DNA of 64,000 bases from an uncultured Bacteroidales bacterium. Its GTDB lineage: Bacteria; Bacteroidota; Bacteroidia; Bacteroidales; UBA932. Location of the stretch: positions 1 to 64,000 of the forward strand of contig CALVDO010000003.1 of NCBI GenBank assembly GCA_944326355.1, given 5' to 3'. Made by a program: the position numbers and the translations under genes. The notes under the pieces are model-generated. The model saw only the letters and a program-made list of their open reading frames with translations. It was not told where the DNA came from and did not search any database. Within the stretch, counting starts at the first letter, position 1, and each line of letters opens with the position of its first letter. Positions 7,853-16,857 of this stretch are shown here, piece by piece.

Positions 7853-8605
7853 ATGGCGAAAAACAGAGGCTTCCTTTCCTCCCTTTTCTCTAAAGGGCCG
7901 TCTCTGACGGATCTCCCATTTGAAACAGATATGCATTCCCATGTTTTGCCTGGGGTGGATGACGGTTTCCGCGACATAGAGCATTCTTGCAGGGCGGCAG
8001 CGGCATTGGCTGAACTCGGAGTGCGTAACATGATTCTGACTCCGCACATCTATCCGGAGCTTTATCCGGAGAATGACGTCGATTTCATAAGAAGGCGCTT
8101 CTCCGAGCATCATGACAGGCTTCTCTCCGCTTCAGGCGTCAATTTCAAGATAGCGGGGGAGCACATGGTGTATGAGGGGTTCGGAGAGACTCTGGAAGGG
8201 GAGCTTCTCGTGCTGCCCGGAAGGCATATCCTCATAGAGATGTCCTATGCCTATGAGTCGGCAGGAATCGACGATGTCATCTTCAGGCTCAACTGCCTCG
8301 ATTATCATCCGGTGCTGGCGCATCCGGAGAGATACATCTTCTATTCGTCCGACCTGAAGCGCATCCGCAGGATCGTGGATATGGGTTGCGAACTTCAGCT
8401 GAATCTGCTTTCCCTCGGAGGTTTCTATGGGAAGAGCGCGGCGCACAAGGCGGCAGCCATCCTCGAGGCCGGACTGTATTCGTATGTGGGCACGGATCTT
8501 CATTCCCTCGCCCAGATAGACATGCTCCGGGGCATGAGATTCAGGAAAAGTCATGCTCAGGAGCTTGAACGCATCATGACAGGCACGACAGCCCTGTTCA
8601 TCTGA
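7853..8605 (+). CDS. CpsB/CapC-type PHP phosphatase (tyrosine-protein phosphatase family)
   Basis: The 250-residue protein is a PHP-fold metallophosphatase. FETDMHSHVLPGVDDG is the metal-binding signature, with further ligands in LTPHIYPELYPEN, then AGEHMVYE, HPVLAHPERY and YVGTDLHS. In Gram-positives CpsB removes phosphate from the capsule tyrosine kinase; in Bacteroidetes related proteins are often linked to exopolysaccharide genes or annotated as histidinol-phosphatase-like. No capsule genes are adjacent here, so the substrate is open. It follows purT by 61 bp and its 3' end overlaps the convergent HAD gene by 8 bp (8598-8605). Confidence 0.85.
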   Translation: MAKNRGFLSSLFSKGPSLTDLPFETDMHSHVLPGVDDGFRDIEHSCRAAAALAELGVRNMILTPHIYPELYPENDVDFIRRRFSEHHDRLLSASGVNFKIAGEHMVYEGFGETLEGELLVLPGRHILIEMSYAYESAGIDDVIFRLNCLDYHPVLAHPERYIFYSSDLKRIRRIVDMGCELQLNLLSLGGFYGKSAAHKAAAILEAGLYSYVGTDLHSLAQIDMLRGMRFRKSHAQELERIMTGTTALFI

Positions 8606-9437
8606 ATTTCGAGAGTCTCTGCAGCTCGTGCTCGGCCTTTATCCTGTCGATGATCGAGCAGACTATCCTGTAGGTGCGGCTGTCTTTCGTGTAGCAGGCA
8701 GGAGAGATGAAGTTCACTCTCTTCTGCTTCAGCAGCTTCTTGGCAGTCTCGTGCTTCCCGTCCACATCAGGGTTGTAGACCGCTATCGAATTGCCGCCGA
8801 ACATCTTGACTATCTTCATGCAGGGCACGTCGGTCTCTCCGTCGCCGAAGTATATCATGTGCGGGAACGGGATTCTCTTGTTTTCTTCGAGCTGGCTCTC
8901 GTTGACGAGCTTGTTGTCTCGGATGCTGAGTATTCCCTTGTTTATCTTGAAGATGAACTGGGTCTTGGCGGTGTAGTCCACTGCAACTCCCGGCCATACC
9001 GCATTGCCTTTTTCGTCATACAGGAATGAGCAGGCGAAGATGCGCTTGAACTCCTTTGCGATGGGGGAGCCTTCGATCATCTCCGCGAGTCCGGATGAAT
9101 TGATGTAGTGCTCTACTATGACCCCGTGTTCTTTCCCGTATTCATTGATGAGGCCGAACCACTCCTTTACTCCGTCGAAGAGCTCTATTCTCTTGCCGAA
9201 GCTCTTGAACTTGCTCCTTTTCAGACTGATGCCTGCCTTTTTGGCCTCGTCGAACATCAGCTTCATGTAGCTGAGGATGTTGCTTGCGTCCTGACCTGCC
9301 GCGATCTCGTCGCTCATCTCCCAGAATTCGGCCGGACTCTTGCCTATCGCCTGTATGAAGCCGAACTCCTGCATGTTCCCCGGCGACAGCGTGCCGTCGA
9401 AGTCATATATCAGGGCGACAATCGGTTTCTTTTTCAT
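8598..9437 (-). CDS. HAD-family phosphatase
   Basis: The 279-residue protein has the HAD motifs: YDFDGTLSPGN (motif I with two nucleophile-region Asp), INSSGLAEMIEGS in the motif II region, KTQFIFKINKG with a candidate motif III Lys, and YFGDGETDVPCMK (motif IV). A cap of about 100 residues follows motif I, as in C1-capped HADs acting on small phosphorylated metabolites. The substrate is unknown. It is a single gene on the minus strand; a TAACTTTG -7 box (9474-9467) lies about 30 nt upstream of the ATG. Its 3' end overlaps the convergent PHP phosphatase gene. Confidence 0.8.
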   Translation of the reverse strand: MKKKPIVALIYDFDGTLSPGNMQEFGFIQAIGKSPAEFWEMSDEIAAGQDASNILSYMKLMFDEAKKAGISLKRSKFKSFGKRIELFDGVKEWFGLINEYGKEHGVIVEHYINSSGLAEMIEGSPIAKEFKRIFACSFLYDEKGNAVWPGVAVDYTAKTQFIFKINKGILSIRDNKLVNESQLEENKRIPFPHMIYFGDGETDVPCMKIVKMFGGNSIAVYNPDVDGKHETAKKLLKQKRVNFISPACYTKDSRTYRIVCSIIDRIKAEHELQRLSKFR

Positions 9438-9597
9438 CTCGATTGTAAAAATAAGTCATTCATCCTCAAAGTTAGCAAATAATAAATGACATTCAGATGC
9501 CTATTCATAGGCAAAAAGAGAAATTATCGCAATAAAAAGAAAAATTTTCGTCAAAAGTAGAAAAACAAGTTTGTCCTGTCTGAGTTGCCATTCTACA

Positions 9598-9741
9598 GCA
9601 CTCGGGAGGCTTGCCGGAATCAATACCAAACAGATGTGGAATTATATGCATGGCATATCCAAGCCCCGCAGCGTTCAGGTAAAGAAGATCGAAACTGCTT
9701 TGCACAAGTTGGGACATGACCTGCTGAAGATCTCGTTCTGA
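9598..9741 (+). pseudogene. Remnant of an HTH (XRE-type, antitoxin-like) regulator
   Basis: In this frame the reading is ALGRLAGINTKQMWNYMHG, then SKPRSVQVKKIETALHKL and GHDLLKISF before TGA at 9739-9741. This is the C-terminal helix-turn-helix half of small Bacteroidetes XRE/HicB-type regulators. No start codon or N-terminal half is recognisable: the frame upstream is Lys/Ser-rich, closes with TAG at 9508-9510 and has no good Met. I therefore read it as a truncated fossil. It lies between the HAD gene and the convergent end of the ABC permease gene. The opposite strand is also open for about 80 codons, but that frame looks like a shadow. Confidence 0.55.
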
Positions 9742-9749
9742 CGTTTTTT

Positions 9750-12095
9750 TCATTCGCTCCTTAAATTGTTCACAGGATTCTCATTTGCCGTCTTCCAGCT
9801 CTGCCATACCACAGTCAATATGGTCACTGCGGCCACTGCAGCAAAGGCTGCCGGAAATACCCACCAGTGCAGCGGACTTCTGTATGCAAAGCCTTCTGTC
9901 CATCTTTCCACGGCAGCCCATGCCACAGGAGCTCCTATTGCGAAGCAGACGCACAGGAGAATGAAATATGTCCTGCAGAACATTCCTGTCACTTCAGTTC
10001 CTGTCGCTCCGAGGACTTTCCGCACAGCCGTTTCCTTTCTGCGGTACTGGCAGTCGAAGACCACGAGCGAGAACACTCCGACTATGGATATGAATATCGC
10101 CACCAGGCTGAAAAGTGTGATGAGCGAGCCCGTTCTCTGCTCTTTCTGGTATGTACCTTCAAGTATCGAGTCATAAAAGCGCACGCTGAAGGGATATTCA
10201 GGGTCGAATCTGTCGAGCGTTTTCTCTATTTCCGGTCTTACTGCCTTCATATCCGTCCCTGCCGCCACTCTGATGTATGCTGTCCTGAACATCCCTCCCC
10301 AATGCCGGTTGCCGTACATGTAGAAGGCCATCGGACTCATGCCCTGTCTGAGCGAGGCGAAATTGATGTCGGGTATGAAGCCGATTATTTCATCTCCGTT
10401 TATTGTTTCACCTGCCTGCATGGAATATTGTTCCCGTGCGGTTTCATTGAAGATGTAGCATCCGTCTGCTCCTTTTTCATCCTCATTTCTGAAATTCCTG
10501 CCTTCGGTCACTTCGATGCCCATGACATCGAGGAAGCTATGGCTCACCGGAATGCAGGCGAAAGATATGTCTTCCCCATTGTATTCCCGTCGCCATGTCA
10601 TGTAATAGTCCCCTTCGGCAATGGTGAATTGTGAGAATGCCACATTTTCTACTCCGGCAATCTTTTTCAGGTCTTCCGTGAACGCGTCCCGGCTGTTCAG
10701 AATCTTGTCATTGATTTCAGTGACTATTACCTGATCCTTTTCAAATCCGAGCGGAGTCTTCAGCATGAACCGGTTCTGGAGGTACATGAACGAGGCGGCG
10801 ATGATGAGGGCGAATGATGACGTGAACTGGATGCCCACCAGCGCATTCCTCATTCTCTTTCCGGCAGGGGAGAGGCCGAAGCTGCCCTTGAGTACCATGG
10901 CGGGAGGCACGGAAGTCATATAGAAGGCCGGCCAGAGGCTTGAAAGGATGCCGAGGACAACGGATGCGCAGGCTCCCGCCGCAATTATTCCCGGATGCTC
11001 CGCCAATGCCATGCTGCAGTCCAGCAGGGAAACCGGCGGGGTCATTCCTGCCAGATACAGGATCAGCAATGACAATGCATAGGCCGTGACGCTTACAGTG
11101 ATGATTTCTCCCACAAGTCCTGCCCTTATTTCCGAATCAGTGCTGCCGAGGACTTTCCTTGTATTTATGCCCTTGATTCTCATCGGGGTGAGGGCAGTGC
11201 TGAAATTGGTGAAGTTGATGCCTGCGATGAGCAGTATGATGAATGCTATGGATATGAGGGCATAGACGGTACTCCTGTTCGCCTTGGGAAGACCGTCGAA
11301 ATCTCCTGCCGACTTGAAATGCAGGTCCGGAAGAGGGTCGAGCACAAGGTCGAATCCGTCTTCCTCCCAGTTGAAGTCCTCTCCGAAGAGAGTCCGGTTG
11401 TTTTCCTTGAAATCTTCTATGATACGGCCTGCGGATGCCGGGTCTGAGAGCCTTACGAAGCAGTAATAGTTCCAGTTGCCCCAGTTGTCATAATTTTCCT
11501 TCGGATTTTTGGATGTGTAGACAATGTTCTGTAGGGAGGCATTCTCCGGGAAGTCCCTGTACGCTCCGGTGACGGTCCTGTCGATGTCGCCTTCGGTGGT
11601 GGCATGCAGTATCTGTCCTGTCGCGGGTGAGTTTCCGAACATCCTTCTTGCCATGCTTTCCGGTATGACGGCGCTTCCGGGGGCGTCAAGGGAATTGAGA
11701 TCCCCTTCGATCATCCTGAAGGCGAATACTTTCAGGATTTCCGACGACACATCCCAATAGCGTTCGCTGTAGCCTGTCCTGCCGTCAGAGGTTTCTATAT
11801 GCCAGAAATTGGTTCCGGACCTGGCCTCGGCAATGCAGCCTGCCTCTATTTCAGGGGATGATCCGATGAACAGCCTTGCAAGCGGTCTGCTGACGATAGC
11901 CTGCCCGTTGCCGTCCATCTTCACATCCAGCCGGAATATGGATTGTGCGTCGTCATAGCATGTGTCGAAAGTCATGTCATGGTTCACCTGCATCATTATC
12001 ATCATGAATGCGGTGAATGCCACGGCAAGCCCCAGCAGATTAAGTATAAAAGCCGCCTTGAAATGGCGTATCACATTCAGAAAGTTCCGTATCAT
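9750..12095 (-). CDS. FtsX/MacB-type ABC transporter permease (second copy)
   Basis: The 781-residue permease has an N-terminal membrane anchor (NLLGLAVAFTAFMMIMMQV), a large MacB-type periplasmic domain to about residue 280, a three-helix FtsX domain, a second periplasmic domain and a second FtsX domain ending NPVNNLRSE. VRKVLGATGTEV and TRKVLGSTDSEI are the conserved loops after the FtsX helices. It is the last gene of the operon TolC, HlyD, ATPase, permease, permease, 36 bp after its paralogue. Such systems export or extract substrates across the envelope (peptides, lipids or drugs); the substrate here is unknown. It probably pairs with the other permease or forms an alternative complex with the shared ATPase. 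Confidence 0.85.
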   Translation of the reverse strand: MIRNFLNVIRHFKAAFILNLLGLAVAFTAFMMIMMQVNHDMTFDTCYDDAQSIFRLDVKMDGNGQAIVSRPLARLFIGSSPEIEAGCIAEARSGTNFWHIETSDGRTGYSERYWDVSSEILKVFAFRMIEGDLNSLDAPGSAVIPESMARRMFGNSPATGQILHATTEGDIDRTVTGAYRDFPENASLQNIVYTSKNPKENYDNWGNWNYYCFVRLSDPASAGRIIEDFKENNRTLFGEDFNWEEDGFDLVLDPLPDLHFKSAGDFDGLPKANRSTVYALISIAFIILLIAGINFTNFSTALTPMRIKGINTRKVLGSTDSEIRAGLVGEIITVSVTAYALSLLILYLAGMTPPVSLLDCSMALAEHPGIIAAGACASVVLGILSSLWPAFYMTSVPPAMVLKGSFGLSPAGKRMRNALVGIQFTSSFALIIAASFMYLQNRFMLKTPLGFEKDQVIVTEINDKILNSRDAFTEDLKKIAGVENVAFSQFTIAEGDYYMTWRREYNGEDISFACIPVSHSFLDVMGIEVTEGRNFRNEDEKGADGCYIFNETAREQYSMQAGETINGDEIIGFIPDINFASLRQGMSPMAFYMYGNRHWGGMFRTAYIRVAAGTDMKAVRPEIEKTLDRFDPEYPFSVRFYDSILEGTYQKEQRTGSLITLFSLVAIFISIVGVFSLVVFDCQYRRKETAVRKVLGATGTEVTGMFCRTYFILLCVCFAIGAPVAWAAVERWTEGFAYRSPLHWWVFPAAFAAVAAVTILTVVWQSWKTANENPVNNLRSE

Positions 12096-12131
12096 TGTCT
12101 GGTTCTGTTGAATTCCGGCTTTGTCATAGGG

Positions 12132-14507
12132 TCATTCATCGTGCAGCGAGTTCACCGGATTCTGTGTCGCGGCACGGTATGTAAGGAGGGTGACGGTGAT
12201 CATGGTTACCGCCAGTACGGCGCAGAGCGAGACGATGAACAGCCATACCGGTACAGGGGCCTGGTAGGCAAATCCTTTGACCCATGCCTTCATTATGAAA
12301 TATGCGACAGGGACAGAGATTGCAAAGCATATCAGGGTCATGATGATGTATTGTCTGTTCAGCATCATGAGAATCGTGCCGATGGCGGCCCCGTGGACTT
12401 TTCTCAGGGCAATCTCCTTGCGGTGGAACTGCGTCTCTACGCTCACAATGCCCAGGATTCCGATGAGCGAGATTATCAGGGAAAGGACGGCGGTGATGGC
12501 TATCAGGCTGTTCAGCTTCTCCTCCTTCTCGTAGAGCCGTCCGATGCTTTCGTCCAGGAATCTCAAATTGATGTCGTTTCCGTTGATTTCAGGGTTGAAC
12601 TCTTCGATGCAGTCCCGTATCCACTGGAATGTCCCGGCAATGTCCGTCCCGTCTATCCTGACATAAACTACTGACAGGGGCCACCATGGATCAGAGCCGA
12701 ACACATACAGGGCTATGGGGTCGATGCCGTACTGCAACGGTTTGAAATTGAAGTCTTTCACTATCCCGACTATCTCTGCCGGTTCACCCACATGTCCCTG
12801 GAGCCTGGCTCCGAGTCTGAGGAACGGGAACTTGAGCATGGTCTGTTCGTTCATGATGAAAGTTCCGTTCGGGTTGAGGTCATCGGAAGGGGAGAAATTC
12901 CGCCCTTCCTTTATTGTCATGCCGAAGAAATCAATGAAATCGGACGATACCGGCAGCACATTCAGCTGTACACGGTGCCCGTCAAATTCGCGTCCCCATC
13001 CCATTTTCGTATTGGAAACAAGCCAGTTGCCTGCAAAGGTGACATCTTTGACATGAGGATTCTGCCTGAGTTTCTGTTCGAAGCTGTCAGCCATGCTTCC
13101 GATCCGGGAACCGCATCCGAATTCGACTGTCAGATCCCGCTTGAACCCCATGTCCTTGTTTTTCATGAACGATGTCTGCACCTGGATGTAAAAGGCCATC
13201 GCTATCAGCACAAATGAGGCGACATATTGGAATCCGACCATGAAACTCCTGAGCATCCTCCCTTTAGGAGACAGGGAAAATGACCCTTTCAGCACCAGCG
13301 CAGGCTGGAAAGATGTGCTGTAAACTGCCGGGAAGATCCCTGCTGCAAGTGAAGAGCCGAAAGCCACCGCCGCCCCGATCAGTATGACAGTGACATTGTC
13401 CGCGACCCGCATCGATCCTGAAATATAGTATGTAAATGATGTCCCGGAAATCAGATGGAGCGCCAGAATGCCGAGCCCGAATGCGGCTGCAGCAATTGCT
13501 ATGGCTTCGTTTAACTGTCTCCAGATCAGGGAAGTCCTTCCGGAGCCAAGCACCTTGCGTGTGTTTATGTCCTTGATGATCAGAGGTACCGCTGCAGTTG
13601 CCAGGTTGATGAAATTTATGACGGCAATGGCGATGATGACAAGCCCGATGGCAAACAATGTCCCGGTCGTGGACCGGTTCCCTTTCCCCATAGAGTCCCC
13701 GCTTATGTCTTTGGAGAAGTAGGCATCATGGAGATTGGTGACGCGGACACCGTTCTCGAACATTTTCCCGTATTCGGATTCAGGATCTATCTCAAAGGAC
13801 TCAAGCAGTTTTTCCTTGATCAGGGCAGCGACCTCAGTTGCCTGCGACGGGTCGGCCAGTTTCATGTAGCACATATAAGACCATTCGCTCCAGTTGTCTC
13901 TGTCACCGTTGCCGACCTGTATCAGAGCGCCGTTGGCCACGCTGCTGTTTTCGGGAAAATCCTTGTAAACGGCTGCTATACGGTACTCTGACCCGGAGTA
14001 TTTGTCTATAAGCGATTCTCCTGCAGGGTTTTCTCCGGGAAAGAGACGGTCTGCCACAGATTCTGCGATGATGATACTCCCGGGCCTGGCGAATTCTGCC
14101 GGGTCACCTTCCGTGAATTCAAACGGGAATACTTTCAGCATACAGGTGTCGAGGACGCTTGACTCCAGGCTGTATTCCTGCTCCTCATCGCCCTGCCTGT
14201 ACCATTCCGAGGAGGAGTTTTTCCAGTATCTGTACACCCCGAGTTCCTCGATCTGCGGAATGGTCCCCTTGAGCGACTCGATGAAAGGCCGGCATATCGT
14301 TATGCCGTATGACCCGAGGTTGGACGGGTCATTGACGAATTCGAGCCGGAAGACCTTCTCGTGCTCCGGGTAGTTCCTGTCGTACCTCCAGTCATACCGT
14401 ACCTGTATCATTATCACCATGAACGCAGTGAAAGCCACTGTGAGTCCGATGATATTCAAAGTGGAACTAATCCACCTGTTTCTGCTGAAAATCCGTTTGA
14501 TTGTCAT
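12132..14507 (-). CDS. FtsX/MacB-type ABC transporter permease (first copy)
   Basis: The 791-residue protein has the same plan as the downstream permease: an N-terminal helix (TLNIIGLTVAFTAFMVIMIQ), a MacB-like periplasmic domain, an FtsX helix block, a second periplasmic domain and a C-terminal FtsX block ending NPVNSLHDE. The post-helix loops NTRKVLGSGRTSLI and LRKVHGAAIGTIL are clear. It starts 90 bp after the ATPase gene. The two permeases are related but diverged along their whole length, so the duplication is old and both appear intact. Substrate unknown. Confidence 0.85.
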   Translation of the reverse strand: MTIKRIFSRNRWISSTLNIIGLTVAFTAFMVIMIQVRYDWRYDRNYPEHEKVFRLEFVNDPSNLGSYGITICRPFIESLKGTIPQIEELGVYRYWKNSSSEWYRQGDEEQEYSLESSVLDTCMLKVFPFEFTEGDPAEFARPGSIIIAESVADRLFPGENPAGESLIDKYSGSEYRIAAVYKDFPENSSVANGALIQVGNGDRDNWSEWSYMCYMKLADPSQATEVAALIKEKLLESFEIDPESEYGKMFENGVRVTNLHDAYFSKDISGDSMGKGNRSTTGTLFAIGLVIIAIAVINFINLATAAVPLIIKDINTRKVLGSGRTSLIWRQLNEAIAIAAAAFGLGILALHLISGTSFTYYISGSMRVADNVTVILIGAAVAFGSSLAAGIFPAVYSTSFQPALVLKGSFSLSPKGRMLRSFMVGFQYVASFVLIAMAFYIQVQTSFMKNKDMGFKRDLTVEFGCGSRIGSMADSFEQKLRQNPHVKDVTFAGNWLVSNTKMGWGREFDGHRVQLNVLPVSSDFIDFFGMTIKEGRNFSPSDDLNPNGTFIMNEQTMLKFPFLRLGARLQGHVGEPAEIVGIVKDFNFKPLQYGIDPIALYVFGSDPWWPLSVVYVRIDGTDIAGTFQWIRDCIEEFNPEINGNDINLRFLDESIGRLYEKEEKLNSLIAITAVLSLIISLIGILGIVSVETQFHRKEIALRKVHGAAIGTILMMLNRQYIIMTLICFAISVPVAYFIMKAWVKGFAYQAPVPVWLFIVSLCAVLAVTMITVTLLTYRAATQNPVNSLHDE

Positions 14508-14597
14508 GCCGTTGTTTCGAGGTCTGTTTGAATTTGGAGGAATTCCGCCCGTGCATGCCGGGCAGATTCCATATCCTGAATTTTGAGAAGGTCCCGC

Positions 14598-15278
14598 CTA
14601 CAGTTCGTTGGCCACGTCGCTGACAATCCTTCCGTCGAACAGGTCAATGGTCCTCTGTGCCACTGATGCGTCCCTCTGGGAGTGTGTCACCATCACGATG
14701 GTAGTGCCTTCCCTGTTCAGCTCGGAGAGGAGGTCCATCACCTCCTTGCCGTTCTTGGAGTCAAGGTTACCGGTCGGCTCGTCAGCCAGGATCAGCTTGG
14801 GTCCTGCCACCACTGCACGCGCGATGGCTACCCTCTGCTGCTGTCCGCCGGAGAGCTGCTGAGGGAAGTGCTGTGCCCTGTGGCTGATGTTCATGCGCTT
14901 GAGGATTTCGGTGACTTTCTGTTTCCTTTCTGATGCGCTGATGTTGAGGTAGCGAAGCGGAAGTTCCACATTTTCATATACATTGAGTTCGTCGATGAGG
15001 TTGAAGCTCTGGAATACGAATCCGATGTTGCCTTTGCGGAATTTCGTGCGGTCTTTTTCCTTGAGTTTTGCAACTTCATGGCCGAGAAGCTCGTAGCTTC
15101 CGCTGGTAGGATTGTCGAGCAGGCCGAGGATGTTCAGAAGGGTGGACTTTCCGCATCCTGACGGCCCCATGATGGCCACGAATTCCCCGTCCTTGATTTC
15201 AAATGTCACATTGTTCAATGCCGTGGTCTCGATTTCTTCTGTACGGAACACTTTGCAGAGGTCTGTTACTTTGATCAT
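14598..15278 (-). CDS. ABC transporter ATP-binding protein (MacB/LolD-type)
   Basis: The 226-residue ATPase energises the adjacent permeases. It has Walker A GPSGCGKST (38-46), a Q-loop in FVFQSFNLIDELNVYENVEL, signature LSGGQQQRVAIARA, Walker B LILADEP, the D-loop GNLDS and the switch His in VMVTHS. Its length and the QSFNLI loop are typical of the LolD/MacB subfamily working with FtsX-fold permeases. It sits between the HlyD adaptor (with the permease remnant in between) and the two permeases. Confidence 0.94.
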   Translation of the reverse strand: MIKVTDLCKVFRTEEIETTALNNVTFEIKDGEFVAIMGPSGCGKSTLLNILGLLDNPTSGSYELLGHEVAKLKEKDRTKFRKGNIGFVFQSFNLIDELNVYENVELPLRYLNISASERKQKVTEILKRMNISHRAQHFPQQLSGGQQQRVAIARAVVAGPKLILADEPTGNLDSKNGKEVMDLLSELNREGTTIVMVTHSQRDASVAQRTIDLFDGRIVSDVANEL

Positions 15279-15355
15279 GATTCTGTTGTTTTTAATGTTG
15301 TCGTCTTATTTTAAATCATATTTCCGGCTGTCGGTACGGGGCATCTGCAATGCCG

Positions 15356-15517
15356 TCATTCGGTCTTCAGCGCTTCAGCCGGGTCTGTCCTTGCCGCACG
15401 GCTGACCTGCCAGATGACGGAGGCTGCCGTGAAAAGCAGGGACAGCAGCGCCGTCACCGCGAAGATCCATCCGTATGAGTCTATCTTTCTCCAAAGAAAT
15501 CTGAAAAAACTTTTCAT
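15356..15517 (-). pseudogene. Collapsed FtsX-type permease: both ends kept, middle deleted
   Basis: The 53-codon frame reads MKSFFRFLWRKIDS, typical of the extreme N-terminus of these permeases, and passes directly into YGWIFAVTALLSLLFTAASV and IWQVSRAARTDPAEALKTE, a typical last transmembrane helix and C-terminal tail. More than 700 residues between them are missing. An internal deletion of a third permease gene of this operon, in frame, explains it best. It could still be translated as a one-helix protein, but transport function is very unlikely. It lies between the HlyD and ATPase genes, where some related operons carry a permease. Confidence 0.6.
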
Positions 15518-15570
15518 GTCTGAATATTTATGTTCAATGCCCCGCACATGAATTCCGCTGTCAGGCCGTT

Positions 15571-16845
15571 TTATCTGAATATCAGTATGTCATTGTCCCT
15601 GTATGTCTCGTAGTTGGAGATTATGACTTTCTCGCCCGGCTGCAGCCCTTCTTCCACTTCATAGTACTGCGGATTCTGGCGACCTATCCGGATTTCCCTC
15701 TTTACGGCCCTGGTCCCGTCCGGGGAGAGGACATATATCCATTTCCCGCCGGTGTGCTGATAGAATGTTCCGCGCGGGATGAGGATGGCCTCTTCCGGCT
15801 GCCCGAGCTGCAGGTTCATGTAGTAGGTCTGTCCGGTGCGGATGTTGTCCGGCTGCTGTCCGGAGAATTTGAAGTCCGCCTTGAATTTTCCTTCGCGCAC
15901 TTCAGGATAGACTTTCCTGATTATGGCGTGATAATCTTCGTTCTGCCGTTCGAAGACGGCCTCAAGACCGGCTGTCACCCTGTCGATGTAGTGCTCGTCG
16001 ATCTGCGCCTCTATCTTGTAGCTTGAAAGGTCGTTGATCTGTCCTATCTTGGCTCCCGATGCGATGTTCTGTCCGAGTACCGCGTCCAGCAGGCCGAGTT
16101 CCCCGTCAATCGGGGCTTTGATGGTCAGGTTGTCTTTCCTCTTGCGTATCATCTGCATGTTGAGGCGCATGTTTTCAAGGCTTTCTTCCATCTGCTCTAT
16201 CTCCACTGTGCGGTACAGGCTGTCCTGCAGTTCCCTGTTCTTGACAAGTTCGAGCTTGTCCTTTGCGAGCAGGTAGTCCTCCTCCGCCTGCAGCCATGTC
16301 TCGCGTGCTATGAGCTTTTCTTCATAGAGTGCCTTCTGCTGTTCGTAGGCTCTCCTGCATCTCCTTACCTCCATCTGCAGCTGGAGCCTCTCCTGCTTTA
16401 CGCTCAGCTTCTGCTGCTCCATCGAGATCATGGTGTTTCGCAGGATGTTCTCCTTTTCGGCAAGCTCCGCCTCCGAGTTGAGGATCTGGAGGTCGAGATT
16501 TTCATTGCTGAGCCTGAGGATTTCGTCCCCCTTCTTGACGTGCGAGCCTTCTTCAATGATGATTTCTTCCACCACTCCGCCTTCCAGCGGGCTGATCTGA
16601 ATGGTTGTCATCGGCTGTACCTGTCCGCTGATGCGGATATAGTCGTTGAACTCTCCCTGCGTCACTTCTCCTGTCGTTACGGTGTCTGAGTCAACCCTCA
16701 GAGTCGAGGAATTGTCTCTGAACACAAGCCACAGGATGAGTGCAAGCAGAAGGGCTCCGCCCCAGTAGGGGAGGGCCTTGCGGCTGAATGCCAGTCTCAC
16801 GCCTTTCTTCTTCTCTATCTTTCTGTCCATCGTCTCGTTTTCCAT
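15571..16845 (-). CDS. HlyD/MacA-type periplasmic adaptor protein
   Basis: This is the membrane-fusion component linking the inner-membrane ABC permeases to the TolC-like channel. The 424 residues show a cytoplasmic basic N-terminus, one anchor helix (about 26-43), a lipoyl half-motif (TTIQISPLEGGVVEEIIIEE), a long alpha-helical hairpin (about 118-235, rich in Glu, Gln, Arg and Leu), the second lipoyl half (APIDGELGLLDAVLGQNI) and beta-barrel/membrane-proximal domains, with PRGTFYQHTGGKWIYVL near the end. It starts 12 bp after the TolC gene, in the same operon. Confidence 0.9.
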   Translation of the reverse strand: MENETMDRKIEKKKGVRLAFSRKALPYWGGALLLALILWLVFRDNSSTLRVDSDTVTTGEVTQGEFNDYIRISGQVQPMTTIQISPLEGGVVEEIIIEEGSHVKKGDEILRLSNENLDLQILNSEAELAEKENILRNTMISMEQQKLSVKQERLQLQMEVRRCRRAYEQQKALYEEKLIARETWLQAEEDYLLAKDKLELVKNRELQDSLYRTVEIEQMEESLENMRLNMQMIRKRKDNLTIKAPIDGELGLLDAVLGQNIASGAKIGQINDLSSYKIEAQIDEHYIDRVTAGLEAVFERQNEDYHAIIRKVYPEVREGKFKADFKFSGQQPDNIRTGQTYYMNLQLGQPEEAILIPRGTFYQHTGGKWIYVLSPDGTRAVKREIRIGRQNPQYYEVEEGLQPGEKVIISNYETYRDNDILIFR

Positions 16846-16857
16846 GGTGCGGCATAT

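Noticed and set aside
9505..9753. Minus-strand frame overlapping the ABC permease stop codon (ATGA) that could look like a coupled small gene
   Set aside because: Its sequence is the antisense of a clear HTH remnant on the plus strand, so it is most likely a shadow.
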